Notes: a model not told the origin generated them from the letters alone. A DNA stretch of 64,000 nucleotides from Streptomyces sp. CB02009 (GCF_001905825.1 NZ_LIVV01000003.1:540956-604955); one strand, 5' to 3'; numbered from the stretch's first letter, positions 32,318 to 41,239 are shown. Translations and numbers: made by a program.

Positions 32318-34522
32318 TCAGGCGCTGGTCAGGACGACGAGCTGCCTGGTCGCGCGGGTCATCGCCACATAGCGGTCGACCGCGCCCCCGATGCCCGCGC
32401 CGAACCGCTCCGGGTCCACGAGGACGACCAGGTCGAACTCCAGGCCCTTCGACAGACTCGGGGTGAGCGACTGCACGCGGGGCCTCGGCCGGAACCGGGG
32501 ATCGCCGATGACGCACGCGGTCCCGTCCGCGTGGGCGTCGAGCCACTCGTCGAGGATCGCGTCCCGTTCCGTCACCGAGCCGTGGACGACGGGGAGACCG
32601 CTGCTGCGGACCGACGTCGGCACGTTCGCGTCGGGCAGCGCGGCCCTGATCGCCGGTTCGGCCTCCGCCATGACCTCCTCCGGCGTCCGGTAGTTGATGC
32701 CCAGCGACGCCACGGTGATCCGGTCGAGCCCGACCCGTTCCAGCCGCTCCTGCCACGACTCCGTGAAGCCGTCCCTCGCCTGCGCCCGGTCACCGACGAC
32801 GGTGAAGCTCCGGGACGGGCAGCGGAGCAGCAGCATCTGCCACTCGGCGTCCGTCAGTTCCTGCGCCTCGTCCACCACGATGTGCGCGAACGGCCCGGCC
32901 AGCAGGTCGGGTTCGACGCCGGGCAGCGCGGCCTCGTCGACCAGGCTGTCCTTGAGGTCCTGCCCGCGCAGCATCGTCACCGCGCCCTCGCCGTCCACGT
33001 CGGCGGCGAGGACGTCGGCGATGACATCGGCCATGCGGGCCCGTTCGGCGGCGACGGTGGCCTGCTGCCGGCGCTTGCGCCGTGCCGCCTCCGGGTCGCC
33101 GAGCCGCTGCCGCGCCGCGTCCAGGAGCGGCAGGTCGGACACCGTCCAGGCCTGCGCGTCCGCCCGCTGGAGCGTCCGGACCTCCTCGCGGTCCAGCCAC
33201 GGGGCGCACTTCCGCAGGTACGCGGGGACCGACCACAGGTCCCCGACCAGGTCGGTCGCCTCGAGCAGCGGCCACGCGCCGTGGAGCGCCCCGGCCACCT
33301 CCTCGTCCTGCCGCAGCGCCCGGCGGAACTCGTCCTCCGGGACCTCGTCGCCGAGCTTGCCCAGGAGGATCGAGCCCAGCTCCTCCCAGATCTGCTCACG
33401 GGCCTCGTTGTGCGGCGTCCCCGCCTCCGGCGCGTCGAACGCCTCGGCCCAGTCGCCGGCGGTGAGCGGGACATCGGCCCAGTCGGTCGACACCGTCGTC
33501 CCGCGGGTGGGCGGCTCCTCGTAGAAGCGGACGGCGGCCTCGATCGCCCGCACCATGCCGGCGGACGACTTCAGCCGCGCCACCCCGGGGTCGCGCTCGG
33601 TCGCCGCCCCGGCGCCCTCGGCGACGAGGTCCCGCACGGTGCAGGTCTGCACGCCCTCCTCGCCGAGGCTGGGGAGGACGTCGGCGACGTACGCCAGGTA
33701 CGGCTGGTGCGGGCCGACGAACAGGACCCCGCCCCGACGGTGCCCGAGACGCGGGTCCGCGTACAGCAGGTGCGCGGAGCGGTGCAGCGCGACGACGGTC
33801 TTTCCCGTACCCGGTCCGCCGTCGACGACGAGGGTGCCCCGGGAGCCCGCCCGGATGATGGCGTCCTGGTCGGCCTGGATGGTGGCGAGCACGTCGCGCA
33901 TCCGGGGCGAACGGCTGCCGCCCAGGCTGGCGATGAACGCGGACTGGTCGTCGAGTGCCGCGTGCTCGTCGAGGCCGTCGGCGGTGAACACCTCGTCCCA
34001 GTAGTCACTGATCCGGCCGCCGCTCCAGCGGTACCTGCGGCGGCTCGCAAGCCCCATCGGGCGGGCGTGCGTCGCCGCGAAGAAGGGCTCCGCCGCGGGC
34101 GAGCGCCAGTCGACGAGAAGACGACGGCCGGTGCTGTCGGTGAGGCCGAGACGCCCGACGTACACGGTCTCCGCGCCCTCGCCGCCGTCCACCCCCTCCG
34201 TACCCCGCGCGCCTTCCGCGGTGACGATGCGCCCGAGGCACAGGTCGAGGCCGAAGCGGCGCAGGGTGCGCAGGCGTCCGGTCAGCCGGTGGATCTCCGC
34301 GTCGCGGTCCATCGCCTCCCGCCCGGCGCCGCCGGGTGCCTTGCGTGTGGCGTCGAGCCGGTCGGACAGTTCGGCGATCGTCTCTTCGAGGCTCTTCGCG
34401 ATGGCCGCGAAGTGCCGCTCGTCACCGGCGATGAGGGCCGGGTCCGTCTTGGGGGAGAGGCGGTCGGGAAGGTCGAAGGCACTGGTGCCGCGCGACGGGT
34501 CCACCGACGAAAGCACACGCAC
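32318..34522 (-). CDS. helR: HelD/HelR-like UvrD-family RNA polymerase recycling and rifamycin-protection protein
   Basis: 734-residue superfamily-1 ATPase of the HelD type. The Walker A is GGPGTGKTVVALHR near residue 215 and motif II is VVDEAQELTDAEW; motif V/VI lie in SLSKGLEFDLVVLVDP and YVAMTRATRQLVVL. The N-terminal part has a coiled-coil arm (AAIAKSLEETIAELSDRLD), as HelD proteins have for probing the RNA polymerase channel. HelR members displace rifamycin-stalled polymerase. The assignment as HelR is strengthened by a palindrome upstream (34580-34602). Start GTG 34522 is uncertain; a second GTG is at 34516. Confidence 0.82.
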   Translation of the reverse strand: MRVLSSVDPSRGTSAFDLPDRLSPKTDPALIAGDERHFAAIAKSLEETIAELSDRLDATRKAPGGAGREAMDRDAEIHRLTGRLRTLRRFGLDLCLGRIVTAEGARGTEGVDGGEGAETVYVGRLGLTDSTGRRLLVDWRSPAAEPFFAATHARPMGLASRRRYRWSGGRISDYWDEVFTADGLDEHAALDDQSAFIASLGGSRSPRMRDVLATIQADQDAIIRAGSRGTLVVDGGPGTGKTVVALHRSAHLLYADPRLGHRRGGVLFVGPHQPYLAYVADVLPSLGEEGVQTCTVRDLVAEGAGAATERDPGVARLKSSAGMVRAIEAAVRFYEEPPTRGTTVSTDWADVPLTAGDWAEAFDAPEAGTPHNEAREQIWEELGSILLGKLGDEVPEDEFRRALRQDEEVAGALHGAWPLLEATDLVGDLWSVPAYLRKCAPWLDREEVRTLQRADAQAWTVSDLPLLDAARQRLGDPEAARRKRRQQATVAAERARMADVIADVLAADVDGEGAVTMLRGQDLKDSLVDEAALPGVEPDLLAGPFAHIVVDEAQELTDAEWQMLLLRCPSRSFTVVGDRAQARDGFTESWQERLERVGLDRITVASLGINYRTPEEVMAEAEPAIRAALPDANVPTSVRSSGLPVVHGSVTERDAILDEWLDAHADGTACVIGDPRFRPRPRVQSLTPSLSKGLEFDLVVLVDPERFGAGIGGAVDRYVAMTRATRQLVVLTSA

Positions 34523-34579
34523 GAGGTGAGTCTCATTTCTGCAGGTCCGGGGGTGAGGAGAGTGATTCTGCGGTACGCC

Positions 34580-34602
34580 GGGGGCCTTGCCGCAAGCCCC
34601 CC
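34580..34602 (-). promoter_or_regulatory. Candidate rifamycin-associated element (RAE) upstream of helR
   Basis: An imperfect palindrome with 11-base arms (one mismatch) and core CTTGCCGCAAG lies 58 bases before the helR start. On the minus strand it contains GGGGCTTGCGGCAAGGCCC, which, as I recall it, is the published RAE consensus of rifamycin-inducible resistance genes. The recall must be checked. Confidence 0.7.
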
Positions 34603-34701
34603 TGTGCGCTATAAGTTGTAAGTGGCGAGAGGTGACTGCACCTTCTTGCCCTTTCTTTTGGGCAGATGCGGGCGGCATCGTTCCGGTGCTGCAATGACGT
34701 C

Positions 34702-35709
34702 ATGGCCGAGACAGCGTCCCGCTCACGTGCTCCCGCCGTGAGCACCGACACCACCGACCTGATCGTCGTCGGGGGCGGTCCGGCGGGCTGCGCGGCCGCC
34801 CGTACGGCGGCCGGCGTGGGCATGCGCACGATCCTGATCGAGCCGGACGGGCTGTGCCGCACCCTCCATCGGATCCCGGCGCTGGACAACGTCCTCGGTG
34901 GCTGGACCGACGGCCGGGTACTCGCCGACTCCGTCGCGGCGGAGATCAGGGCCACGCGGCTGTGCCGACTCGAACTCGGCAGTCGCGTCACGGATGTTCA
35001 CGCCGACGACGAACGGGTCACCGTCACCGTCACTGTCGTCGCCGACGCTGCCCACGCTGCCGACGCCGCCGACGTCACCGACACGCCGTGCGCGCCGGAC
35101 ACCCTCGGGAGCACGAAGACGATCACGGCCCCGTACGCGGTGATCGCCACCGGCGTGGCCCCCGTCCAGCCCGCCGACGCCGCCTGGATCACCGCCCCGC
35201 GCGAGCTGCGACTGCCCCCGCTCTGGCGGGCGGACGCGGCTTCCGGCGCGGCATCCCGCACGCTCCTCGTCCTGGGCGCAGACCGGCCGATCGGCACGTT
35301 CCTCCGCGCCCAGCCGGACACCGGTACCCGCCTCCTCGTCGCGTACCCCGGGGAGGACGCGTACAAGACCGAGGAGATCCGCGACGACCCGCGGGTCACC
35401 CTCCTCCCCGTCCGGCACGTGACGCTGACCCGCCACGGCCCGGACGGGGTGGCGGCGGAGCTGACGTGCCGGGACGGGCGGCGGCGTACGGTCACGGCGG
35501 ACGTCGCGTACGCGAGCATCGGGAGCGCGCCCACCGCCCCGCGCGGCGGCCTCGTCCGGGGCGGGGACGGCTACTGCCGGCCGGCGGACCAGCACCCCCG
35601 ACTGCTCGTGGCCGGTGACCTGCGCGCCGCCCGCTTCCAGCGGATCATGACCGCCATGGGCTCGGGCAGCGAGGCGGCGCTGAAGGCGTACTACACGTCT
35701 CTCACGTAG
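34702..35709 (+). CDS. Thioredoxin-reductase-like FAD flavoprotein lacking the CxxC
   Basis: 335-residue FAD/NAD-binding oxidoreductase with the dinucleotide motif VVGGGPAGCAAARTA near residue 20 and a C-terminal GDLRAARFQRIMTAMGSGSEAALKAY that matches thioredoxin reductases. The active CxxC between the FAD and NAD domains is not seen, and the usual GGGDSA NAD motif is replaced by VLGADRPIG. It is therefore probably a flavoprotein with another role, or a degenerate NADPH-binding one. It diverges from helR with about 180 bases between starts. ATG 34702 has no strong ribosome site; GTG 34738 is an alternative. Confidence 0.75.
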   Translation: MAETASRSRAPAVSTDTTDLIVVGGGPAGCAAARTAAGVGMRTILIEPDGLCRTLHRIPALDNVLGGWTDGRVLADSVAAEIRATRLCRLELGSRVTDVHADDERVTVTVTVVADAAHAADAADVTDTPCAPDTLGSTKTITAPYAVIATGVAPVQPADAAWITAPRELRLPPLWRADAASGAASRTLLVLGADRPIGTFLRAQPDTGTRLLVAYPGEDAYKTEEIRDDPRVTLLPVRHVTLTRHGPDGVAAELTCRDGRRRTVTADVAYASIGSAPTAPRGGLVRGGDGYCRPADQHPRLLVAGDLRAARFQRIMTAMGSGSEAALKAYYTSLT

Positions 35710-35767
35710 CCGTCCGCCACACAGCCGTCCGCCACATAGCCGTCCGCCACGCACCCGTCCCTCACGC
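35708..35767. repeat. Tandem 15-base repeats after the flavoprotein
   Basis: Four units of AGCCGTCCGCCACxx (35708-35722, 35723-35737, 35738-35752, and a degenerate 35753-35767) follow the flavoprotein stop and run toward the serine hydrolase stop at 35805. Similar GC-rich remnants continue to about 35800. Confidence 0.8.
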
Positions 35768-35804
35768 GGCAGCCCGCCACTCGGCCCTCCGCCCCGCAGC
35801 AGCC

Positions 35805-37007
35805 CTAACGCGGGGACACGGAACCGTCGTAGACGTTCTCCGGCGTGATGACCGCCGTGACCGCCCGGGCGAGCAGGGTGGACGGCTCCTGCCCCCCGAC
35901 CAGGGAGTCCGTGGTCACCATGAGGACCATGGTCGCCTTCTGCGAGGGCAGGTAGACCGTCACGGTCTCGTAGCCGGGGATGGAGCCGTTGTGCCCGATC
36001 CAGCCGTTGGCGTCGAAGATCCCGAGGCCGTAGCTCAGGCCGGGGAAGCCGGTCGGCAGCGTCCTGAGGCGCTGTGCCTGCGTCCCGGGGCTCAGCAGTT
36101 CGCCGGTGGCGACGACCTTCGCCCAGCGGCGCAGGTCGTGCAGGTTCGAGATCATCGCGCCGGCGGCCCACGCCCAGCTGGGGTTCCAGTCGGTGGCGTC
36201 CGCGGTCGTGCCGTCGAGCGTCTGGTCGGTGTAGCCGCGGGCGTGCGGCTCGGGGAACTCGGAGCCCTCGGGGAAGAGCGTGTGCCGCAGGCGGGCCGGG
36301 CGGAGCACCCGGCGCTCGATGACGTCCTCCAGTCGCTGACCGGTGACCTTCTCGATCACGAGGCCGAGGAGGACGAGGTTGCTGTTGGAGTACTGGAACT
36401 GCGCGCCGGGCGCGAAGGTGTTCTTGTGCCTGAAGCCGTACGCGAGCGATTCCCACGGGGTGAACGAGCGCTCCGGGTCGCTCAGCAGGTCGTGGACGAA
36501 GTCCTCGTCCGCGGTGTACGGGAACAGGCCGCTGCGCATCTCGGCGAGGTGACGCAAGGTGATCCGGTGGCCGTCGGGAACCCCGCGGACGTACCGGGCG
36601 ATCGGGTCGTCGAGACCGATGCGGCCCTCGTCGACGAGCTTGAGCAGCGCGGTGACCGTGAAGGTCTTGGTCTCGCTGCCGATCCGGACGAAGGAGTCGG
36701 CGAACATCGGCGCGCGGGTGGTCTTGTCGGCGACGCCGGTGGCCCGGACGTAACTCCCCTTGCCGGGCATCCAGATCCCGACCACGACACCGGGGATGCC
36801 GGCCTGCTTGCGGACGTCCGCGATCGCCCTGTCGAGGCGGGCGGTCAGCTCGGGTCCCAGGCCGCCGGGGGGACAGTCCTCGTCACCGTGCCGGTCGACG
36901 GCGGCCGCGGCGTGGACGGGCGTGGCGGGAGTCGCCGCCATCGGCGCGAGCACGGAGGCCACGAGGACCGTCGCGGCGAACAATCGGCGATAGGGGGTAC
37001 GTCGCAT
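35805..37007 (-). CDS. Secreted serine hydrolase (class C beta-lactamase/DD-peptidase-like)
   Basis: 400-residue exported protein with a signal peptide (RRLFAATVLVASVLAPMAATPATPVHAAAA) and the penicillin-binding fold. Motifs are SxxK as SETK (IGSETKTFTVTALL), YxN as YSN (QFQYSNSNLVLLG) and HNG in WIGHNGSIPGYE as the third element. Secreted Streptomyces DD-carboxypeptidases of this family act on peptidoglycan, but esterase or beta-lactamase activity is also possible. ATG 37007 is used. The upstream 277 bases to 37284 are a divergent promoter region without a gene. Confidence 0.88.
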   Translation of the reverse strand: MRRTPYRRLFAATVLVASVLAPMAATPATPVHAAAAVDRHGDEDCPPGGLGPELTARLDRAIADVRKQAGIPGVVVGIWMPGKGSYVRATGVADKTTRAPMFADSFVRIGSETKTFTVTALLKLVDEGRIGLDDPIARYVRGVPDGHRITLRHLAEMRSGLFPYTADEDFVHDLLSDPERSFTPWESLAYGFRHKNTFAPGAQFQYSNSNLVLLGLVIEKVTGQRLEDVIERRVLRPARLRHTLFPEGSEFPEPHARGYTDQTLDGTTADATDWNPSWAWAAGAMISNLHDLRRWAKVVATGELLSPGTQAQRLRTLPTGFPGLSYGLGIFDANGWIGHNGSIPGYETVTVYLPSQKATMVLMVTTDSLVGGQEPSTLLARAVTAVITPENVYDGSVSPR

Positions 37008-37284
37008 GTCGGCAGACCTCTTCCAGGGGCACGGTCAGGGCACGTCAGGGACCGCCACATCACCACCGCCACCCCGCGGTGCCGCCGCCCGCCCCGCCCC
37101 ACCACCGGGCAAGTCCACTCGTTCGGCGCCACCTGGGTCACCGGGCCGGCCCTGGGGCCCGCGTCCGCTGCGGCGGCGCCCGACCGGAGGCGGCCCGCCC
37201 GGTGGGGAGGGAACTCGCCGGCGGCCCCGGATTCTCCCGGGATTCCGCCCCGGTGACAGGGCCTCGCCTGGCACGCTTGCCGAC

Positions 37285-38469
37285 GTGACCTACGTCGTAA
37301 CAGTGGACATGTGCCTGCCCGACGGTGCCGACGAGTTGGACGCGCTGCAACAGGTCGGCGCGTCCGCGCTCCTGGAGCACGGCTTCGACGCGGTGGAGGC
37401 GATCGAGGGGCCCGGCGGGGTCGAGGTCGACGTCCTGGAGACGATCGTCGCCGTCCACCCCCGCGGGTCGATCGTCAAGGTCTTCGTCCACGCCTCCTCC
37501 CTGGAGACCGCGGAGGACGCCGTCGGCTCCGTGGCCGCGGAGGTCCTCGAACGCTCCGAACTCCTCGCCGACTGGGTGGTCGAGAGCAGCGAGGTCAAAC
37601 TGCACATCGATCTGACCCGCGAGAGCCTGGCGGCCGCCGACGGGCCGGACGCGCCGCCCAGCGACCTCCGGGCCCGCCGCGCCCGCCACACGGCCGGGAC
37701 CGGCCCCGGCGACACCACGCACGCCGCCCCTTCCCACGACGGGGCCGACGACGAGAGCGCGGAGTACGACGAGAGCGTGGACGACGAGGAGAGCGCGGAC
37801 GACGTGGAGCAGGCCGACCTGGAGGCCCAGATCCGGGCCCTGGCCCCGCGCCTGATCTCCTTCGACCCCCGGCCTCCGGAGGGCGGCGAGACGGCCGCCA
37901 TCGGCTCCGAGGCCGCCGAACTGGCCGCCGGAGCCCTGGTCTACGCCGCGGAGGTCCTCATCGACGAGCTGTACGACGACGTCCAGACCCTCGCCGACGA
38001 GGAGACCAACGTCGCCGAGTGCCGGGCCGAACTCTGGCACCTCGCCGAGCTTCCGCCGCGCTACGGCCTCGCGTACGACGAACTCTTCGCGCGCCGCTTC
38101 CTCGTGACCGCGATAGCCCTCACCACCCGGTTCACCGACGGGAGCTTCCGCGAGCTCGGCTGCCTCGCGGAGGAGCTCGTACTGAAACTGCTTCTGCAGC
38201 AGGCGCACTCCACGCTCGACCTGTACGGGCTCCTCGGCGACGACGTCGCGGAGGCCCTCGGCCGCTTCGCCGACGAGGTGTACGAGGACACGGACTTCGA
38301 GTGGCTCTACGACGACGCGCGGGACGGCGCCGACGAGGACCCCGCCCTCGCCGGCGCGGGCATCACCCCGACGGCGATCGGCACCTGGTTCACGCCCTTC
38401 GACGACGACCGCTACGTCCACCCGTACGCCGTCGACGAGGAGACGGGCCCGCGGAGCACCCACGAGTGA
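37285..38469 (+). CDS. Unknown cytosolic protein with acidic linker
   Basis: 394-residue protein that I do not recognise. It opens with a ferredoxin-like TYVVTVDMCLPDGADELDALQQVG segment. A strongly acidic, disordered stretch lies around residues 150-180 (HDGADDESAEYDESVDDEE). A helical C-terminal domain of about 200 residues follows (ALVYAAEVLIDELYDD...ELVLKLLLQQAHSTLDLYG...). No membrane segment or signal peptide. GTG 37285 gives the first folded segment; the longer frame to 37006 is proline/arginine-rich and overlaps the divergent promoter. It may be expressed from a leaderless transcript, but no good -10 is clear. Confidence 0.7.
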   Translation: MTYVVTVDMCLPDGADELDALQQVGASALLEHGFDAVEAIEGPGGVEVDVLETIVAVHPRGSIVKVFVHASSLETAEDAVGSVAAEVLERSELLADWVVESSEVKLHIDLTRESLAAADGPDAPPSDLRARRARHTAGTGPGDTTHAAPSHDGADDESAEYDESVDDEESADDVEQADLEAQIRALAPRLISFDPRPPEGGETAAIGSEAAELAAGALVYAAEVLIDELYDDVQTLADEETNVAECRAELWHLAELPPRYGLAYDELFARRFLVTAIALTTRFTDGSFRELGCLAEELVLKLLLQQAHSTLDLYGLLGDDVAEALGRFADEVYEDTDFEWLYDDARDGADEDPALAGAGITPTAIGTWFTPFDDDRYVHPYAVDEETGPRSTHE

Positions 38470-38624
38470 CCGGCGCTCAGGGGGACGCCCTCGGCCCGCT
38501 CACTCGATGGTGTGAACCTCGGGTGCGGGCCTCCGCGGCGCGCACCCGCGTGCGGGCGCGCGCTCCGGCGTTCGCGGCGAGGAACGGGCGCCGCGCGTGC
38601 GCCGGGCGACAGCGGCCGGATCCC

Positions 38625-38630
38625 TAGACT
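38625..38630 (+). promoter_or_regulatory. -10 element of the DUF4239 gene
   Basis: TAGACT ends 8 bases before the ATG at 38639 with no ribosome binding site between, as in leaderless genes. Confidence 0.5.
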
Positions 38631-38638
38631 CCCCGCAC

Positions 38639-39424
38639 ATGTCGCTCTGGCTGCTCAATCAGTTCAGCACCTTCACCCTGGCCGTGGTCACCGTCGGCGG
38701 AACCGTCCTCGTGGCGGTGGCCGGCAGCGTGCTGCTGCGCCGCAGGCACCCCTCGCTCTCCGACGGAGAGCACAACGACATGGTCGGGGTGACCCTGGGC
38801 ATGTTCGGTGCGATCTACGGGATCATCCTCGCCTTCGTCATCGTGACCCTCTGGACGCAGCTGGAGAGCACGCAGACCATCGTGGCCTCCGAGGCCACCG
38901 ACGTCGCCCTCATCGCCCGCGACGCCGCCGCCTTCCCGCCCCCGGTCCGCGCCCGCGTCGACGAGGCTCTCAGCGGCTACGTCCACTCCGTCGTCGAGGT
39001 CCAGTGGCCCCGGATGCGGGAGGGGCAGCCGAGTTACGGGGCCACCGCGGAGAAGCTGCAGACCGTCTACGACGTCCTCCAGGCGTACGACCCGAAGACC
39101 CCCCGCGAGGAGGTCTTCTACGAGCAGGCCGTCAGCCACCTCAACGGCGTGGCCTCGCAGCGCCGGGCCCGCCTCACCATGGCCGAACAGGAACTGCCCC
39201 CGCTCCTCCAGGTCCTCGCCTTCGGCGGCGCCCTGGTCCTGATCCCGCTCACCTTCCTGTACGGCATGCGCAAGCTGCGGATCCAGCTCCTCTTCGTCGC
39301 CTCCGTCGCCGCTCTGATCGGCTTCAGCCTGCTCCTGGTCTTCGTCCTTGACCGGCCCTTCGCCGGAGAACTCAGCGTGAGCCCGGCCCCGTACACGGAG
39401 GGGGCCCTGGAGCGCTACTGGTAG
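38639..39424 (+). CDS. DUF4239-family integral membrane protein
   Basis: 261-residue protein with four predicted membrane helices: two near the N-terminus (LAVVTVGGTVLVAVAGSVLL and MFGAIYGIILAFVIVTLW) and two near the C-terminus (VLAFGGALVLIPLTFLY, LLFVASVAALIGFSLLLVFVL). A roughly 110-residue soluble region lies between them. This layout is that of DUF4239 (bestrophin-like) proteins. Function unknown. ATG 38639 follows a TAGACT -10 by 8 bases. It converges with the substrate-binding-like gene, the two stops being 5 bases apart. Confidence 0.82.
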   Translation: MSLWLLNQFSTFTLAVVTVGGTVLVAVAGSVLLRRRHPSLSDGEHNDMVGVTLGMFGAIYGIILAFVIVTLWTQLESTQTIVASEATDVALIARDAAAFPPPVRARVDEALSGYVHSVVEVQWPRMREGQPSYGATAEKLQTVYDVLQAYDPKTPREEVFYEQAVSHLNGVASQRRARLTMAEQELPPLLQVLAFGGALVLIPLTFLYGMRKLRIQLLFVASVAALIGFSLLLVFVLDRPFAGELSVSPAPYTEGALERYW

Positions 39425-39429
39425 CGGGT

Positions 39430-40671
39430 TCAGGCCGGTCCCGTGTGCAGGACGCGGAAGCGTCCGTGCGCCGCCGGATCCCGGTCGACGACCTGGACCG
39501 GCGGCCACGCCCACTGCCACACGCCGATGCCCGGCACGCGGGCGAGGCGGATCCGCCCGCGGGTGCCCTCGGTGTCGACGTGCGGCCAGGACCTCGCGAT
39601 GCCCGCGCGGTCCGTGCCGTGGCGGCGCAGCAGGTCGGCGAGGACGGTGACGGTGTCGTAGCCCTCGAAGGCGACGAAGGAGGGTGCCTCGCCCAGTTGC
39701 TCGCGCAGGGCCCTCCCGACGCGGGTGCCGAGCGGGCCGAGGCGCTCGGGCAGGTAGCGCAGGAACGGGATCGCGGCGCCGTCGTCGCCGAGCGACGCCG
39801 CCCACGTGGCGAACTCCGGCTGCCCGGCCGGAGCGCCGATCAGGACCTCGGCGAGGCGCCGGTCGCCGCGGACGGCGCGGACGAGCGGCACGGCCGGATC
39901 CGGGTGGCCCACGAGCAGGAGGAGCGCGGTGGCGCGCTGCTCGACGAGCGCGTCGCACACGGCCGCGGGCGTGAGCACGGCCATGTCGAGCGGGACGACC
40001 GTGCCGCCGCGAGGAGCGAGGTGCTCCCGCAGGACGCGGGTCCCGGACGCCCAGTAGACGCTCGGCTGGGCGGCGACGGCGATCCGGCGGTGCCCCGCCG
40101 CCAGGAGGAAGTCCCCGTAGATCCGCCAGCCGTGGGACTGCGCGGGCGCGAGGCGCGCCACGAAGTCCGTCGGCTCGTCGGTGAGCGTGTCGAGGACGGC
40201 CGACGAGCAGAGGTACGGCAGGCCGAGCGCGGCGGCCCCGGCCGCGGCGGAGCGGGCGACGACGCTGTGGTACTCGCCGACGACAGCGGCCACGCCCAGG
40301 CCGGCCAGTTCCTCCACCGCCGCCGCGGCCCGCTGCGGATCGGCCGCGGTGTCCCGGACGACCAGTTCGAGCGGCCTTCCGCCGCGGGTGGCGGGGGTGC
40401 CGGGGGAGTCTGTGGTGCTGGCAGGGTCTGTGGTGCCGGGGGTGCGTGTGGTGCTGGCAGTGTCTGTGGTGCCGTTCGCGTCGATCCCGGCTGCCCCTCC
40501 GATCCCGCCGGCCTCGTTGACCTCACGGACGGCCAGTTCGAGTCCGGCGAGCAGGTGCCGGCCGGCTTCGACCCAGCCGGGCGGCGTCAGCGGAACGAGG
40601 GCTCCGATCCGGACGGACGGTCCGCCGGTCCGTGCTGATCCGGGCGTGGAGTGGGTGATCATGCCGGTCAT
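39430..40671 (-). CDS. Periplasmic-binding-fold (LivJ-type) protein without an export signal
   Basis: 413-residue protein with the type-1 periplasmic binding fold of branched-chain amino acid receptors: IGALVPLTPPGWVEAGRHLLAGLELAVREVNEAGG at the start, ELVVRDTAADPQRAAAAVEELAGLGVAAVVGEYHS, then the second lobe to the C-terminus. It has no signal peptide or lipobox, which is odd for a receptor; a cytosolic ligand sensor is possible. A low-complexity insert rich in Thr/Pro/Gly (TTDTASTTRTPGTTDPAST) sits between strands in lobe 1. No transporter genes adjoin it. Starts at 40671 or 40662 are equal. Confidence 0.75.
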   Translation of the reverse strand: MTGMITHSTPGSARTGGPSVRIGALVPLTPPGWVEAGRHLLAGLELAVREVNEAGGIGGAAGIDANGTTDTASTTRTPGTTDPASTTDSPGTPATRGGRPLELVVRDTAADPQRAAAAVEELAGLGVAAVVGEYHSVVARSAAAGAAALGLPYLCSSAVLDTLTDEPTDFVARLAPAQSHGWRIYGDFLLAAGHRRIAVAAQPSVYWASGTRVLREHLAPRGGTVVPLDMAVLTPAAVCDALVEQRATALLLLVGHPDPAVPLVRAVRGDRRLAEVLIGAPAGQPEFATWAASLGDDGAAIPFLRYLPERLGPLGTRVGRALREQLGEAPSFVAFEGYDTVTVLADLLRRHGTDRAGIARSWPHVDTEGTRGRIRLARVPGIGVWQWAWPPVQVVDRDPAAHGRFRVLHTGPA

Positions 40672-40757
40672 TGCACCCGTCACCGCTGCCCCGGGCAAGC
40701 GATTATGCGAGGGCGGGACGCCGACCCGCCGCAGCGGTTCCGAGGAGCGGCGGCGGG

Positions 40758-40763
40758 TACGCT
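40758..40763 (+). promoter_or_regulatory. -10 element of the ynfA-like gene
   Basis: TACGCT ends 8 bases before the ATG at 40772; no Shine-Dalgarno is visible, suggesting a leaderless transcript. Confidence 0.45.
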
Positions 40764-40771
40764 CGGCGATC

Positions 40772-41107
40772 ATGACTGTCGCTCGTTCCCTCGCCCTGTT
40801 CGTGGTGGCCGCCCTCTTCGAGATCGGCGGCGCCTGGCTCGTCTGGCAGGGCATCCGCGAACACAAGGGCTGGGTCTGGATCGGCGCCGGGGTGATCGCC
40901 CTCGGGCTGTACGGGGTGGTGGCCACGCTCCAGTCCGACGACGACTTCGGGCGCGTCCTCGCCGCGTACGGCGGGATCTTCGTGGCCGGGTCGATCGCCT
41001 GGGGCATGGTCGCCGACGGCTACCGCCCCGACCGCTACGACGTCATCGGTGCGCTGGTCTGCCTCGCGGGCATGGCCGTCATCATGTACGCGCCGCGCGG
41101 CAACTGA
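40772..41107 (+). CDS. YnfA/UPF0060-family small membrane protein
   Basis: 111-residue integral membrane protein with four helices. It shows the UPF0060 signature FEIGGAWLVWQ, GAGVIALGLYGVVATLQ and AYGGIFVAGSIAWGMVADGYRPDRYDVIG. Members resemble small multidrug-resistance transporters, but no substrate has been assigned here. Start ATG 40772 is preferred over a much longer frame, because the family protein is ~110 residues and the -10 lies just upstream. It diverges from the LivJ-like gene. Confidence 0.88.
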   Translation: MTVARSLALFVVAALFEIGGAWLVWQGIREHKGWVWIGAGVIALGLYGVVATLQSDDDFGRVLAAYGGIFVAGSIAWGMVADGYRPDRYDVIGALVCLAGMAVIMYAPRGN

Positions 41108-41239
41108 CCCCGGCCCTCGCCGCCCGGTACGGGGGACAGGGGGCGGGCGGGCGCGTCAGGGATCCGCCAGGGATCCGGCTCCCGGCGTCAGAGGACCGTC
41201 AGCGCCGCCCTCACACGCCACCTGCCGGGTCTTCCCTTG

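Noticed and set aside
30908..34621. Very long plus-strand open frame through SRPBCC and helR region
   Set aside because: It spans several genes in both orientations and is Arg/Pro/Gly low-complexity; the minus-strand HelR frame has the Walker motifs.
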